Shown here in pieces: positions 21,510 to 21,510 of a stretch of DNA of 21,510 nt. Within the stretch, counting starts at the first letter, position 1; the number at the start of each line of letters is the position of its first letter. Source of the stretch: JAKVKY01 sp964293585 (lineage in GTDB: Bacteria; Bacillota; Negativicutes; Acidaminococcales; Acidaminococcaceae); contig CAXYYS010000031.1 in NCBI GenBank assembly GCA_964293585.1, positions 1-21,510 on the forward strand, written 5' to 3'. A model generated the notes under the pieces. That model saw nothing but the letters and a program-made list of their open reading frames with translations, was not told the origin of the DNA and ran no database searches. Position numbers and translations under genes: made by a program.

Positions 21510-21510
21510 G

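Overview
The window looks like chromosomal DNA of an anaerobic diderm Firmicute (class Negativicutes, probably near Phascolarctobacterium/Acidaminococcus). The evidence is indirect: two SLH-domain outer-membrane porins of the OmpM type (an N-terminal SLH domain that grips peptidoglycan, then a barrel ending in Phe), Firmicute-style AGGAGG ribosome binding sites, a sodium-pump decarboxylase beta subunit and a DASS dicarboxylate carrier. No 16S or other marker is present. Every supported gene is on the minus strand, so transcription runs from high to low coordinates.

Region 1 (1-5214) is a repeated porin locus. Two porin genes encode the same 437-residue protein, and a 3041-bp period links them. 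A complete IS3-family (IS150-type) element of 1429 bp (2139-3567) lies between them, and the end of a second copy occupies 1-526. The complete IS sits in the loop of what was the intrinsic terminator of the right-hand porin, with a CTT target duplication. The porin coding sequences are identical except for five third-position changes in codons 17-44. Their promoters and 5' leaders have diverged, apart from a conserved stem-loop core and a hairpin at the Shine-Dalgarno site.

Region 2 (5215-9256) holds a receiver/degenerate-GGDEF/EAL c-di-GMP phosphodiesterase, a secreted M48 metalloprotease with its own promoter and terminator, and nagB.

Region 3 (nagB plus 9332-15837) is a compact operon matching the gene set of the poorly understood Escherichia coli yhf cluster in a different order: a PRD-like protein (yhfY-like), yhfU, yhfT, php, yhfS, yhfX, yhfW, then nagB. 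It combines a membrane protein, a small DUF2620 protein, a phosphotriesterase-like hydrolase, two unrelated PLP enzymes, a phosphopentomutase-like enzyme and glucosamine-6-phosphate deaminase. This suggests uptake and breakdown of an unknown, possibly amino- and phospho-containing compound that ends in glycolysis. It is the best candidate here for an undescribed pathway.

Region 4 (15942-18701) has a CstA/BtsT-type carrier with a strong terminator and its own promoter, preceded by a WYL-domain regulator whose upstream region has an inverted repeat.

Region 5 (18806-21510) has a sodium-pump decarboxylase beta subunit and a DASS (SLC13) carrier, separated by an intercistronic hairpin. They could form a sodium cycle of dicarboxylate uptake and decarboxylation-driven Na+ export, as in succinate-to-propionate metabolism. 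Two tandem 16-bp palindromes sit upstream of the carrier promoter and run to the window edge. I saw no tRNA, rRNA, CRISPR array or phage gene.
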